In this document: in pieces, positions 1 to 4,930 of the stretch
How positions within the stretch are numbered: position 1 is the first letter of the stretch
How the letters are laid out: every line of letters begins with the position of its first letter
NCBI GenBank assembly: GCA_003554345.1
Contig: PWGE01000016.1
Coordinates: forward strand, 1 to 7,332
DNA: 7,332 nucleotides
From: Candidatus Sumerlaeota bacterium
GTDB lineage: Bacteria; Sumerlaeota; T1SED10-198M
Direction of reading: 5' to 3'
Translations under genes and position numbers: made by a program
The notes under the pieces: model-generated
The model's input: only the letters and a program-made list of their open reading frames with translations
What the model was told of the DNA's origin: nothing
Database searches by the model: none

Positions 1-888
1 GCCCCATTCTCCCTCGGTAGAAAATTCATCATCGGTGTTATCTATGACAAGAGAAGGTACGACCACCCAGGCATTTTTGACTGAACGTTCAAAGCCATCG
101 GATGGTTCATTGACAACTTCGCCATCTACCCAGGCTGTTGTAGAACCTCCTCCATCGAAGTTCATTCCCTGGTCGCATCCCAGGTCTTTTAAGAGTTTTG
201 CGCCTTCTTCCAGGTACATGCCGACGCTCCATCCTTCCTGGCGACCGTCTACTGTGACAAGATACACCTTCTTTGAATCTGCATTCCAGCCAAGGAGAGT
301 GCGTGGTTGCCGTGTGTCAGGTCCTATGCCAGATGCTTCATCAATACCCTCTTCGTCAATGAGAACGTCAATTTCACCATCTTTAATCAACTGAGGCCCT
401 CCTCCAATGGCGTCGAGTATGTAGTCACTCCATTCAGGGTCCATTGGTTCGTTGGTATTATCAATACGTGTTTGCATAAGCTTTTCCTGGTGATTTCCAC
501 TGAGACCAAACACAGAGCGGGCTTCTTCGCGGGTATTGGAAGATTTTCGCTCTCCATCTTCCCTGTAATAACTGACAGAAGAATTCTGATAAAAATAACC
601 GGCATTGACAGCAGCTATGCCTTCTGCTTTTTCAGCCAGCTCAGAAGTAGGCTTCAAAGTATCTGCCCATACTGGCTCCAATCGAATGTTGGGATGGGTA
701 GTGTCGACTTCAATGATGCGTATTTCCCAGCGGGGTTCTTCTGAAGTGGCGGTGCGGTAATGTGTACCGGGACCTATTTTTTCCCGGTAACTGTATTCGA
801 TTTGAGGGAAATATTCGCCATATATCAGGATTCCCGGAATAAGGGTTAGTAGAATAAGGATGCTTCTTCTCCATACTTTTACATTCAT
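1..888 (-). CDS. Exported phosphodiester glycosidase (NAGPA/DUF2233-type) family protein, 3' end cut off by the window
   Basis: The frame is open for 296 codons from ATG at 888 to base 1. I chose this start because AAGGAG (899-904) lies 10 nt upstream and the N-terminus is export-like: basic residues 4-8 (KVWRR), then a hydrophobic stretch at 10-23. The domain motifs of the phosphodiester glycosidase family (the fold of mammalian N-acetylglucosamine-1-phosphodiester alpha-N-acetylglucosaminidase) appear in order: NAGYF 95-99, IGGGPQLIKDG 161-171, PRTLLGWN 195-202, LVTVDGRQ 210-217, GMNFDGGGSTT 241-251 and the closing RSVKNAWVVV 268-277. The catalytic domain therefore looks complete. The following VIDNTDDEFSTEGEW (281-295) resembles the start of a golvesin/xanthan-lyase-CBD-like beta-sandwich, so a second, probably carbohydrate-binding domain may continue outside the window. 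By family it would cleave sugar-phosphodiester or related glycosidic bonds outside the membrane; the substrate is unknown. It is separated from nfo by 848 bp and is probably its own transcription unit. Confidence 0.88.
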   Translation of the reverse strand, partial: MNVKVWRRSILILLTLIPGILIYGEYFPQIEYSYREKIGPGTHYRTATSEEPRWEIRIIEVDTTHPNIRLEPVWADTLKPTSELAEKAEGIAAVNAGYFYQNSSVSYYREDGERKSSNTREEARSVFGLSGNHQEKLMQTRIDNTNEPMDPEWSDYILDAIGGGPQLIKDGEIDVLIDEEGIDEASGIGPDTRQPRTLLGWNADSKKVYLVTVDGRQEGWSVGMYLEEGAKLLKDLGCDQGMNFDGGGSTTAWVDGEVVNEPSDGFERSVKNAWVVVPSLVIDNTDDEFSTEGEWG

Positions 889-898
889 GACAGGATTG

Positions 899-904
899 CT
901 CCTT
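899..904 (-). promoter_or_regulatory. Ribosome binding site of the phosphodiester glycosidase gene
   Basis: Read on the minus strand this is AAGGAG, 10 nt before ATG 888. The spacing is slightly long but it is the only good Shine-Dalgarno match upstream, and it supports the start chosen ahead of the signal-peptide-like N-terminus. No clear -35/-10 pair could be assigned upstream of it. Confidence 0.65.
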
Positions 905-1316
905 TTTTAGTTTCATATATAGCTTATATGATAACAGTAAAACTGCAATTCTGTGCCCTCAAAACAGGTGAAAAAGAAAAAAAGAAAATTTTAACCGGCA
1001 GAATAAAAATAAATATCAAATGGCTCTGAGTTTCCGGCTTTTCTTCTCATGCAATAGACTTCACTGGCTACTCATCGAGATAAAGACGGATGTTAATCAA
1101 ATGAATATATATTGCTGAGATGCTAAATAGGGGATGATACATAAAATTATGATGAAGAAAAGCTGTTGGTCTTATAAAGGATTCTATCCAGAAGAAGGGG
1201 TTCTTTATAAGAGGAGAAAAGAGAATCGTTGCTCAGAAGAAGGCTGTTTCATGGAAGTTTTTTACGCTGGTGCTATCATGAAGGATAACAAAGAAAGTGG
1301 ACTTACATGGACGGTA

Positions 1317-1367
1317 TGACAGGTCAGGGGACAGTTCGGGCAAATTTGACAGCCCTTTTTTTGACAG
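1317..1367. repeat. Three TGACAG copies with a GGGC/GCCC-T7 hairpin
   Basis: TGACAG occurs at 1317-1322, 1347-1352 and 1362-1367. The last two are part of longer TTTGACAG-like copies separated by a T run. Between them GGGC (1338-1341) can pair with GCCC (1352-1355) and is followed by seven T residues (1356-1362). On the plus strand this has the outline of a weak rho-independent terminator, with a 4-bp stem and 10-nt loop. No credible plus-strand gene ends here, so the terminator reading is doubtful and a short-repeat reading is at least as likely. Confidence 0.35.
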
Positions 1368-1434
1368 GGCAATGTCTTTCCCGGCGTGGTCCAATCTTTT
1401 GACTGCTTATGGTTGTTTTCAAAGGGGTTTCTCA

Positions 1435-1454
1435 CGCTGATGCGGACATCAGCG
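1435..1454. repeat. Perfect 8-bp inverted repeat with 4-nt loop
   Basis: CGCTGATG (1435-1442) and CATCAGCG (1447-1454) are exact reverse complements around the loop CGGA. This would form a stable hairpin on either strand. No T-tract follows on either side, so it is not a standard terminator. It sits inside the GC-richer patch. Confidence 0.6.
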
Positions 1455-1469
1455 CCACCAATGATGAAT

Positions 1470-1543
1470 CCGCCAGAGTGAACTTTCAGAATAAGAATAA
1501 GATGCCGATTCCGCCAGAGACGGACTGTAAGTCGGAGATCGGC
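1470..1543. repeat. CCGCCAGAG direct repeat and GCCGAT/ATCGGC inverted repeat
   Basis: CCGCCAGAG occurs at 1470-1478 and again at 1511-1519, each preceded by a similar GAAT/GATT. The second copy lies within a 6-bp perfect inverted repeat, GCCGAT (1504-1509) with ATCGGC (1538-1543). Inside it, TCCG (1510-1513) and CGGA (1521-1524) can form an inner stem. The layout suggests a structured DNA or RNA element; its function is unknown. Confidence 0.4.
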
Positions 1544-1625
1544 CCTCCCGGGGAAGCAGCAAGTCAATAGTGAGGTTCAAGTTTTTTTACTAAAGTACAT
1601 TGTATTTTAAAGAGTTTTTTTTCAG

Positions 1626-1636
1626 AGGAGACTCCT
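1626..1636. repeat. AGGAG-A-CTCCT palindrome
   Basis: An 11-bp palindrome directly abutting the larger inverted repeat that starts at 1638. It is preceded on the plus strand by eight T residues, so on the minus strand the order is palindrome then A-tract. That is the wrong polarity for a minus-strand terminator. Confidence 0.35.
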
Positions 1637-1637
1637 G

Positions 1638-1699
1638 GAAAGAAGAATAGTATCTTTATTTCGTGTATTTTTGTGATTTTCGTGGTTTATTCTTCTTTC
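1638..1699. repeat. 10-bp inverted repeat enclosing a CACGAAA-type tract
   Basis: GAAAGAAGAA (1638-1647) and TTCTTCTTTC (1690-1699) are exact reverse complements 42 bp apart. The enclosed sequence contains three imperfect units of the form TTTCGTG/TTTTGTG, with the GTG core at 1663, 1673 and 1682 (period 9-10). On the minus strand this reads as CACGAAA, CACAAAA, CACGAAA. Short CACGAAA-like repeats are, from memory, common dispersed intergenic sequences in diverse bacterial genomes. Here the tract lies 38 bp past the nfo stop codon. It may be a repeat element or a transcript 3'-end structure. Confidence 0.55.
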
Positions 1700-1715
1700 A
1701 GGGTAGCCACGTAAT

Positions 1716-1732
1716 ATTTTGCGTCTCAAAAT
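1716..1732. repeat. Small AT-rich hairpin just downstream of nfo
   Basis: ATTTTG (1716-1721) pairs with CAAAAT (1727-1732) around a 5-nt loop, 4 bp after the nfo stop codon. The stem is weak and no T-tract follows on the minus strand, so I do not call it a terminator. It could still contribute to the 3' end of the operon transcript. Confidence 0.3.
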
Positions 1733-1736
1733 GGTT

Positions 1737-2582
1737 TTACTTTCTCATTGCTCGTAAGTGCCGGAGATGCTCAAGGTCGGTCTGGTAGGCTTCCATACCA
1801 CCGGGAATTTCTAATATGCCCCATAATTCTTCAAAACGTTTGTCGTTGATCAGTCGTGAGAAAAACCCATTACCCAGTTCTCCCTTACCGATTTGAGCGT
1901 GACGATCTGCATGTGAACCCAGTTCTTTCTTACAGTCGTTTAAATGGAGGACATGCCAGTATTTTAAAGGGAGAAAATCTAACAGTTTCTTAAAGGTCTC
2001 CTGATAATTATCCCGAATATCATATCCTGCGGCGTAGGCATGACAGGTATCAAAACATAAACCGCTTCTTCCCGGAAACCGGCGGGCAAGAGAGAGAACC
2101 ATTTCAGACAGTGTTTTCATCTCTGAACCGATCAATGTCCCCTGTCCTGCGGTGTTTTCCAGTAAAATGGCCACTTCTGAAGGGGTTTGAGCAAGGATAT
2201 CGACCAGGGTGTCATGAACCATTCGAACAGCATCCCTGACCCGTCTACTCCGTGCTGCTCCCGGATGCAGTATAATGCCCGGCACTCCCAATTCGGCAGC
2301 CCGTAAGAACTCTTCTTTTAAAGCAGTATAGGACTTCTTGAGCGTATTTTTATTATCGGCGCATAAATTGAGAAGATAGGAGCAATGAAAGACCGGGGCT
2401 GGCAGGCCGTATTCTTCCAGGGCCGTTTGAAACTTCTCAGCCTGTCCTGGCTTAAGAGACGGGAATCTCCATTGCATCTGGTTATGTGAAAATACCTGGA
2501 AGGCATCACAACCTATCCCGGCAGCGCGGCCGGGAGCATTTTCTATGCCTCCTGCTATAGAAACATGGGCTCCAAGTTGCAT
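1737..2582 (-). CDS. nfo: Endonuclease IV (AP endonuclease, base excision repair)
   Basis: The 281-residue protein has the normal length of class II AP endonucleases. These zinc TIM-barrel enzymes cleave DNA 5' to abasic sites and remove 3'-blocking groups in the cytoplasm. The family signatures are GAHVS (4-8), LLENTAGQGT (140-149), CFDTCHAYAAGYDIR (176-190), HLNDCKKELGS (213-223) and DRHAQIGKG (226-234). All nine metal ligands known from E. coli Nfo have counterparts: H66, H106, E142, D178, H181, H213, D226, H228 and E258. The terminal motif reads LEIPGG where LETPGG is usual, with the ligand Glu kept. ATG 2582 is fixed by an excellent AAGGAGGT site at 2588-2595. The gene is the third of a tight operon, 3 nt after the stop of the radical SAM gene. 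Its Shine-Dalgarno sits inside the last codons of that gene, so the two are probably co-translated. Confidence 0.97.
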   Translation of the reverse strand: MQLGAHVSIAGGIENAPGRAAGIGCDAFQVFSHNQMQWRFPSLKPGQAEKFQTALEEYGLPAPVFHCSYLLNLCADNKNTLKKSYTALKEEFLRAAELGVPGIILHPGAARSRRVRDAVRMVHDTLVDILAQTPSEVAILLENTAGQGTLIGSEMKTLSEMVLSLARRFPGRSGLCFDTCHAYAAGYDIRDNYQETFKKLLDFLPLKYWHVLHLNDCKKELGSHADRHAQIGKGELGNGFFSRLINDKRFEELWGILEIPGGMEAYQTDLEHLRHLRAMRK

Positions 2583-2585
2583 ACT

Positions 2586-3713
2586 TTACCTCCTTTGAAA
2601 AAACTCTTCTGTTCTCTGGAGTAGACGATAACCCAGTTTTTTGGTGTCCATCGGTTCCAGGCAGTGACGCCAGATTTCCGGACGTTCCATGCAGAAATAG
2701 ACAAGAACATGAGGGGCCAGCTTTTGTATTTTTTGAAGAAAAAACTGGTATACCTTTCGTCGTTCCAGGGAAAAATATCTCATTTTTCCATCTTTTCCGC
2801 GATAAAAAGGTTCGAAAAGAAATGAACACTCAACTCCACGTTCCAGCAGAGTCTTTTTAAGTTGAGGGCTGTATCGTAAACATCCCAGGCTGATATACAG
2901 TATATTCCGGGAATCAATCTTCCTGAAAAGCTCTTCCAGCACGCCCTCATAATCGTTTTGCCATCTAGGATATGTGATTATAGGGTCAAAATGAAAAGAG
3001 AGAGGAAAACCTGCCAGAGATGCTGTTCTGGCGGCTTGTAATCTCCGTGAAAGGGATGTGGTGTTTTGTTCCCATTGGCGTATAACATGGGAAGTATTTA
3101 ATGACCAGCTTAAAATAATGTTTTTGTCCCTGTGGGGAAGAATATGATTAATAAAAACGCTTTTGGTTTTTAATTCAAGATAGTACCGGGGAAACCTGTT
3201 AAATATAGAAATTAATTTTTCCGCCTGAGGGTAAAGAGGTTCCATTAACAGGCTATCCGTAAATTGTCCGGTTCCGAACCGGGCACCACCGGTAGGAGAG
3301 GTCCATTCCTTAAGTTCTTTCTCAATCTTTTCTATATTGGTATATATGACGGGTGAACGAACAGGGAAGTATGATTGGAGTATACAGTATCGGCAGTCAT
3401 AATAACAGTTGTTGGCAATATCAAGGACCTGGTAAAGACAGCATACATGGTTTTTAGTGCCGGGACAGGGCTTATGAAAATGACCACGATTTTTGACAAG
3501 AAAAAGATGAGAACGTTTAAATGTATGCCGGTATTTTTGATAGTAATTAAAAAAATTATCAATTATCTCAATATCCTGTAAATGGGGTAAAAGAGAAGGA
3601 GCTTTCTTTTTTAATAATTGAATAGCCGGTCGTTTTAACTCGCTCTTTTCTATATAGATTCGTTGGATTTTCTTAAGAGGGTCGAAATTTTCGGGGCAAT
3701 AGTTAATCATCAT
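2586..3713 (-). CDS. SPL-family radical SAM protein (spore photoproduct lyase-like)
   Basis: This 375-residue protein carries the CX3CX2C iron-sulfur motif at C103, C107 and C110, in the context NNCYYDCRYCILQ typical of the spore photoproduct lyase (SPL) family. Upstream is the family block KPCPGT (81-86) with C91-C92. Downstream are GTGQFTDSL, ELKTKS, a SWSLNTSHVIRQWEQNT segment matching the 'S.n...v...E.gt' region of SplB, LAGFPLSFHFDPII, and the C-terminal YFCMERPEIW block. Known SPL repairs the spore thymine photodimer with SAM. However, the site aligned with the SplB H-donor Cys (SCTSD in B. subtilis) reads GQFTD here, so the substrate may differ. The start is ATG 3713, or ATG 3710 immediately after it. 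There is no clear Shine-Dalgarno, and the start overlaps the ParB-like gene by 11 nt, which indicates translational coupling. It lies just upstream of nfo, which supports a role in DNA repair or processing. Confidence 0.9.
   Translation of the reverse strand: MMINYCPENFDPLKKIQRIYIEKSELKRPAIQLLKKKAPSLLPHLQDIEIIDNFFNYYQKYRHTFKRSHLFLVKNRGHFHKPCPGTKNHVCCLYQVLDIANNCYYDCRYCILQSYFPVRSPVIYTNIEKIEKELKEWTSPTGGARFGTGQFTDSLLMEPLYPQAEKLISIFNRFPRYYLELKTKSVFINHILPHRDKNIILSWSLNTSHVIRQWEQNTTSLSRRLQAARTASLAGFPLSFHFDPIITYPRWQNDYEGVLEELFRKIDSRNILYISLGCLRYSPQLKKTLLERGVECSFLFEPFYRGKDGKMRYFSLERRKVYQFFLQKIQKLAPHVLVYFCMERPEIWRHCLEPMDTKKLGYRLLQRTEEFFQRR
2588..2595 (-). promoter_or_regulatory. nfo ribosome binding site embedded in the upstream gene
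   Basis: AAGGAGGT on the minus strand, 5 nt before ATG 2582. It is built from the final Gln-Arg-Arg codons and the first base of the TAA stop of the SPL-family gene. This is the strongest Shine-Dalgarno in the window and implies coupled, efficient nfo translation. Confidence 0.85.
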
Positions 3714-4617
3714 TCAATGTCCAGTATTTCTTGAGCGGTTTAATAAGACCGGGAAGGTGTTCTACTTCTGATTGACTTTTAAGATGGAGTTGAATATCAA
3801 GAGACATTTTTTCAGGGTCGTCATGTAACTGGACTTTGCCGGGAAAAGTGCGATGAATGTCCGATTGGATGTTCTGCACTGTTTCCTTATAAGAGGCATA
3901 TTGAGGAGTAAAAGTTTCGTTGAAATACCTGCGAAAGTGCCGGGCCGAACCCTTGCTCTGTAAAAGGTTCTGCAGTTCTTTTGTTCCCTGACGTTGACGA
4001 AATATAATAAAATTTTCTAAAAAAGAACGGTGCATATTCCTTTTTATGCCGTTTTGCCTGAAAAACCTGTAGATCATTTCCCATTCTTTTAAAGAGAAAT
4101 AGTGGTGATAATAGATAATCTGCCACGACCATTGCTCGTTGGCTATGGCACGTATACAACAGGCCGGAAGCTTAAATACAGTGGTTACCAGCTCAAAGTG
4201 AAGCGGATATTTCCATTTCTTTTGTAAAATCTTGAGAAGGGGAGTAAAAGTTTTTTCTAGATTGTGGTAAGAAAGATTTTTCAAAAGAACAGCCCAATCC
4301 ATAAATGAAAAGTGTTGTTCCAGATTATCAGCCAGAATAGTCTGAAAAAAAAGATGTTTAGAGAGTGGAGAAATATAATGAACAGGCACCTTCTGTTGAA
4401 GAAGTGACGCTATATACGTTCTTTTTGCACCTGTAACAACCAGGAGTGAAGAGTTTTCTTCTATGACCGTGACCGGTGTAATGACCCCAAAATGCGATAT
4501 AGAAAAATAAAGTCTGGAATCTTCAAGGGCCTCTTTATCCAGATAACTGCGTATAAGATTTTGAGAAATATTTAAATCTGCGGCGAAAAAGGAAAATTGA
4601 TCTTTGGGATTATTCAT
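3703..4617 (-). CDS. ParB/Srx-like domain protein, first gene of the SPL-nfo operon
   Basis: This is a basic 304-residue protein. Residues about 35-82 read like a ParB N-terminal (ParB/sulfiredoxin fold) domain: FGVITPVTVIEE (43-54), a central VVTGAKRTYIASLL (60-73) in place of the usual G-E-R-R-Y-R-A-A box, and KVPVHYI. ILADNLEQHFSFMDWAVLL (94-112) follows, where ParB proteins have 'eNlqR.lsp.eeA..l'. The rest is helical, rich in aromatic and basic residues, and unrecognised. The last 75 residues look like a small alpha/beta domain. ParB-type domains bind or hydrolyse CTP and contact DNA, but the altered box II (GAKRT) leaves nucleotide use open. No parA, rep gene or parS-like site is nearby, so classic partition is unlikely. 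The 11-nt overlap with the SPL-family gene suggests the two proteins work together. ATG 4617 is the first Met after an upstream stop; no Shine-Dalgarno is visible. Confidence 0.75.
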   Translation of the reverse strand: MNNPKDQFSFFAADLNISQNLIRSYLDKEALEDSRLYFSISHFGVITPVTVIEENSSLLVVTGAKRTYIASLLQQKVPVHYISPLSKHLFFQTILADNLEQHFSFMDWAVLLKNLSYHNLEKTFTPLLKILQKKWKYPLHFELVTTVFKLPACCIRAIANEQWSWQIIYYHHYFSLKEWEMIYRFFRQNGIKRNMHRSFLENFIIFRQRQGTKELQNLLQSKGSARHFRRYFNETFTPQYASYKETVQNIQSDIHRTFPGKVQLHDDPEKMSLDIQLHLKSQSEVEHLPGLIKPLKKYWTLNDD

Positions 4618-4632
4618 TAAATGTACTATAAT
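4604..4632 (+). promoter_or_regulatory. Promoter of the Cys-rich small protein gene
   Basis: TTGGGA (4604-4609) and a perfect TATAAT (4627-4632) are separated by 17 bp, the ideal sigma70/sigmaA spacing. Initiation near 4639 would leave a leader of about 20 nt containing the AGGTG ribosome site (4651-4655) before ATG 4662. The promoter overlaps the first codons of the divergent ParB-like gene. Its -10 box overlaps the putative opposing -10 box at 4628-4633. Confidence 0.6.
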
Positions 4633-4658
4633 ATTAATACAAAGTATGACAGGTGCAA
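4618..4658 (-). promoter_or_regulatory. Possible promoter of the ParB-like/SPL/nfo operon
   Basis: On the minus strand TTGCAC (4658-4653) precedes TATTAT (4633-4628), or the overlapping TAATAT, with 19- or 16-nt spacing. Only 10 nt separate TATTAT from ATG 4617. The transcript would then be nearly leaderless, which fits the absence of a Shine-Dalgarno. The -35 match is weak, so this is a tentative call. Confidence 0.35.
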
Positions 4659-4661
4659 GTT

Positions 4662-4868
4662 ATGGATAGAGAAAAAAGACATGCCGTAAACTGTCCATTC
4701 AACAACTGTTATTATTATGAGGAGGAGATCGAGGAAGTAGGGGGTGTCGAGCACAAATCGACCTTTTGCTGTTATCCTTACGATGATTTTGTTAATGAGC
4801 CCCTTGGAAGAGATTGCCCCCACTATAAACCCGATTTCAGTAAAATCTATCGAAAAAGAAACCGGTAG
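4662..4868 (+). CDS. Small Cys-rich protein of unknown function, probable metal-binding
   Basis: The 68-residue product is acidic in the middle and basic at the end. Its cysteines are arranged as CPFNNC (11-16), CC (36-37) and DCPHY (51-55), with His31 and His54 nearby. The spacing suggests a small zinc- or iron-sulfur-binding fold; I do not recognise a named family. The start ATG 4662 has AGGTG (4651-4655) 6 nt upstream and a good promoter at 4604-4632. An in-frame GTG at 4653 is possible but would bury the ribosome site. There is no signal peptide or membrane segment, so it is likely cytoplasmic. It is the only plus-strand gene here, divergent from the ParB-like operon and convergent with the transglycosylase gene 62 bp away. 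A 94-codon opposite-strand frame over the same bases is considered a shadow. Confidence 0.7.
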   Translation: MDREKRHAVNCPFNNCYYYEEEIEEVGGVEHKSTFCCYPYDDFVNEPLGRDCPHYKPDFSKIYRKRNR

Positions 4869-4930
4869 AGATATCCGGGTATTCCGAAAGCATTTCCCCG
4901 GGGTATGCATATATCTTTTATTGCAGTTTG

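Larger units (their letters stand above)
889..1736. other. 848-bp region without a convincing gene
   Basis: Between the starts and ends of the flanking minus-strand genes I see no gene I can defend. The right-hand strand-neutral part (about 920-1130) is AT-rich with poly-A runs. A 61-codon plus frame (1134-1319) and a 101-codon minus frame (1567-1262) exist, but neither matches a family I know. The second begins only at a TTG with no Shine-Dalgarno. From about 1317 to 1567 the sequence becomes visibly GC-richer and contains hairpins, a repeated TGACAG and a repeated CCGCCAGAG. From 1626 to 1732 there are inverted repeats and a CACGAAA-type tract. These are annotated separately. The whole stretch looks like an accumulation of small repeat elements or decayed sequence downstream of nfo. 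Confidence 0.6.

Noticed and set aside
307-744. Long plus-strand frames opposite the phosphodiester glycosidase (35-394, 307-744)
   Set aside because: The minus frame carries all family motifs through this stretch; the plus frames are shadows.
1134-1319. 61-codon plus-strand frame in the intergenic region
   Set aside because: A GGGG lies immediately before the ATG without proper spacing. The product is low-complexity, built around a repeated AGAAGAAGG, matches no family I know, and has no promoter I can defend.
1262-1567. 101-codon minus-strand frame with a Cys cluster
   Set aside because: It starts only at TTG, has no ribosome site, and lies over hairpins and direct repeats that explain its sequence better. 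No recognisable domain apart from the chance-looking Cys cluster. Kept only as a comment in the GC-rich-patch finding.
3703-4617. Chromosome or plasmid partition locus
   Set aside because: There is a ParB-like domain, but no ParA/Soj, no replication initiator and no repeated parS-like palindrome, and the gene is coupled to a radical SAM enzyme instead.
4626-4910. 94-codon minus-strand frame opposite the Cys-rich gene
   Set aside because: It is hydrophobic without a signal pattern and covers the same bases as the plus-strand gene, which has a promoter, a ribosome site and a coherent Cys pattern.
4869-4930. Bidirectional terminator between the convergent small gene and transglycosylase gene
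   Set aside because: There is a CCCCGGGG palindrome (4896-4903) and a possible 5-bp CCGGG/CCCGG stem, but no stem followed directly by a T-tract on either strand.
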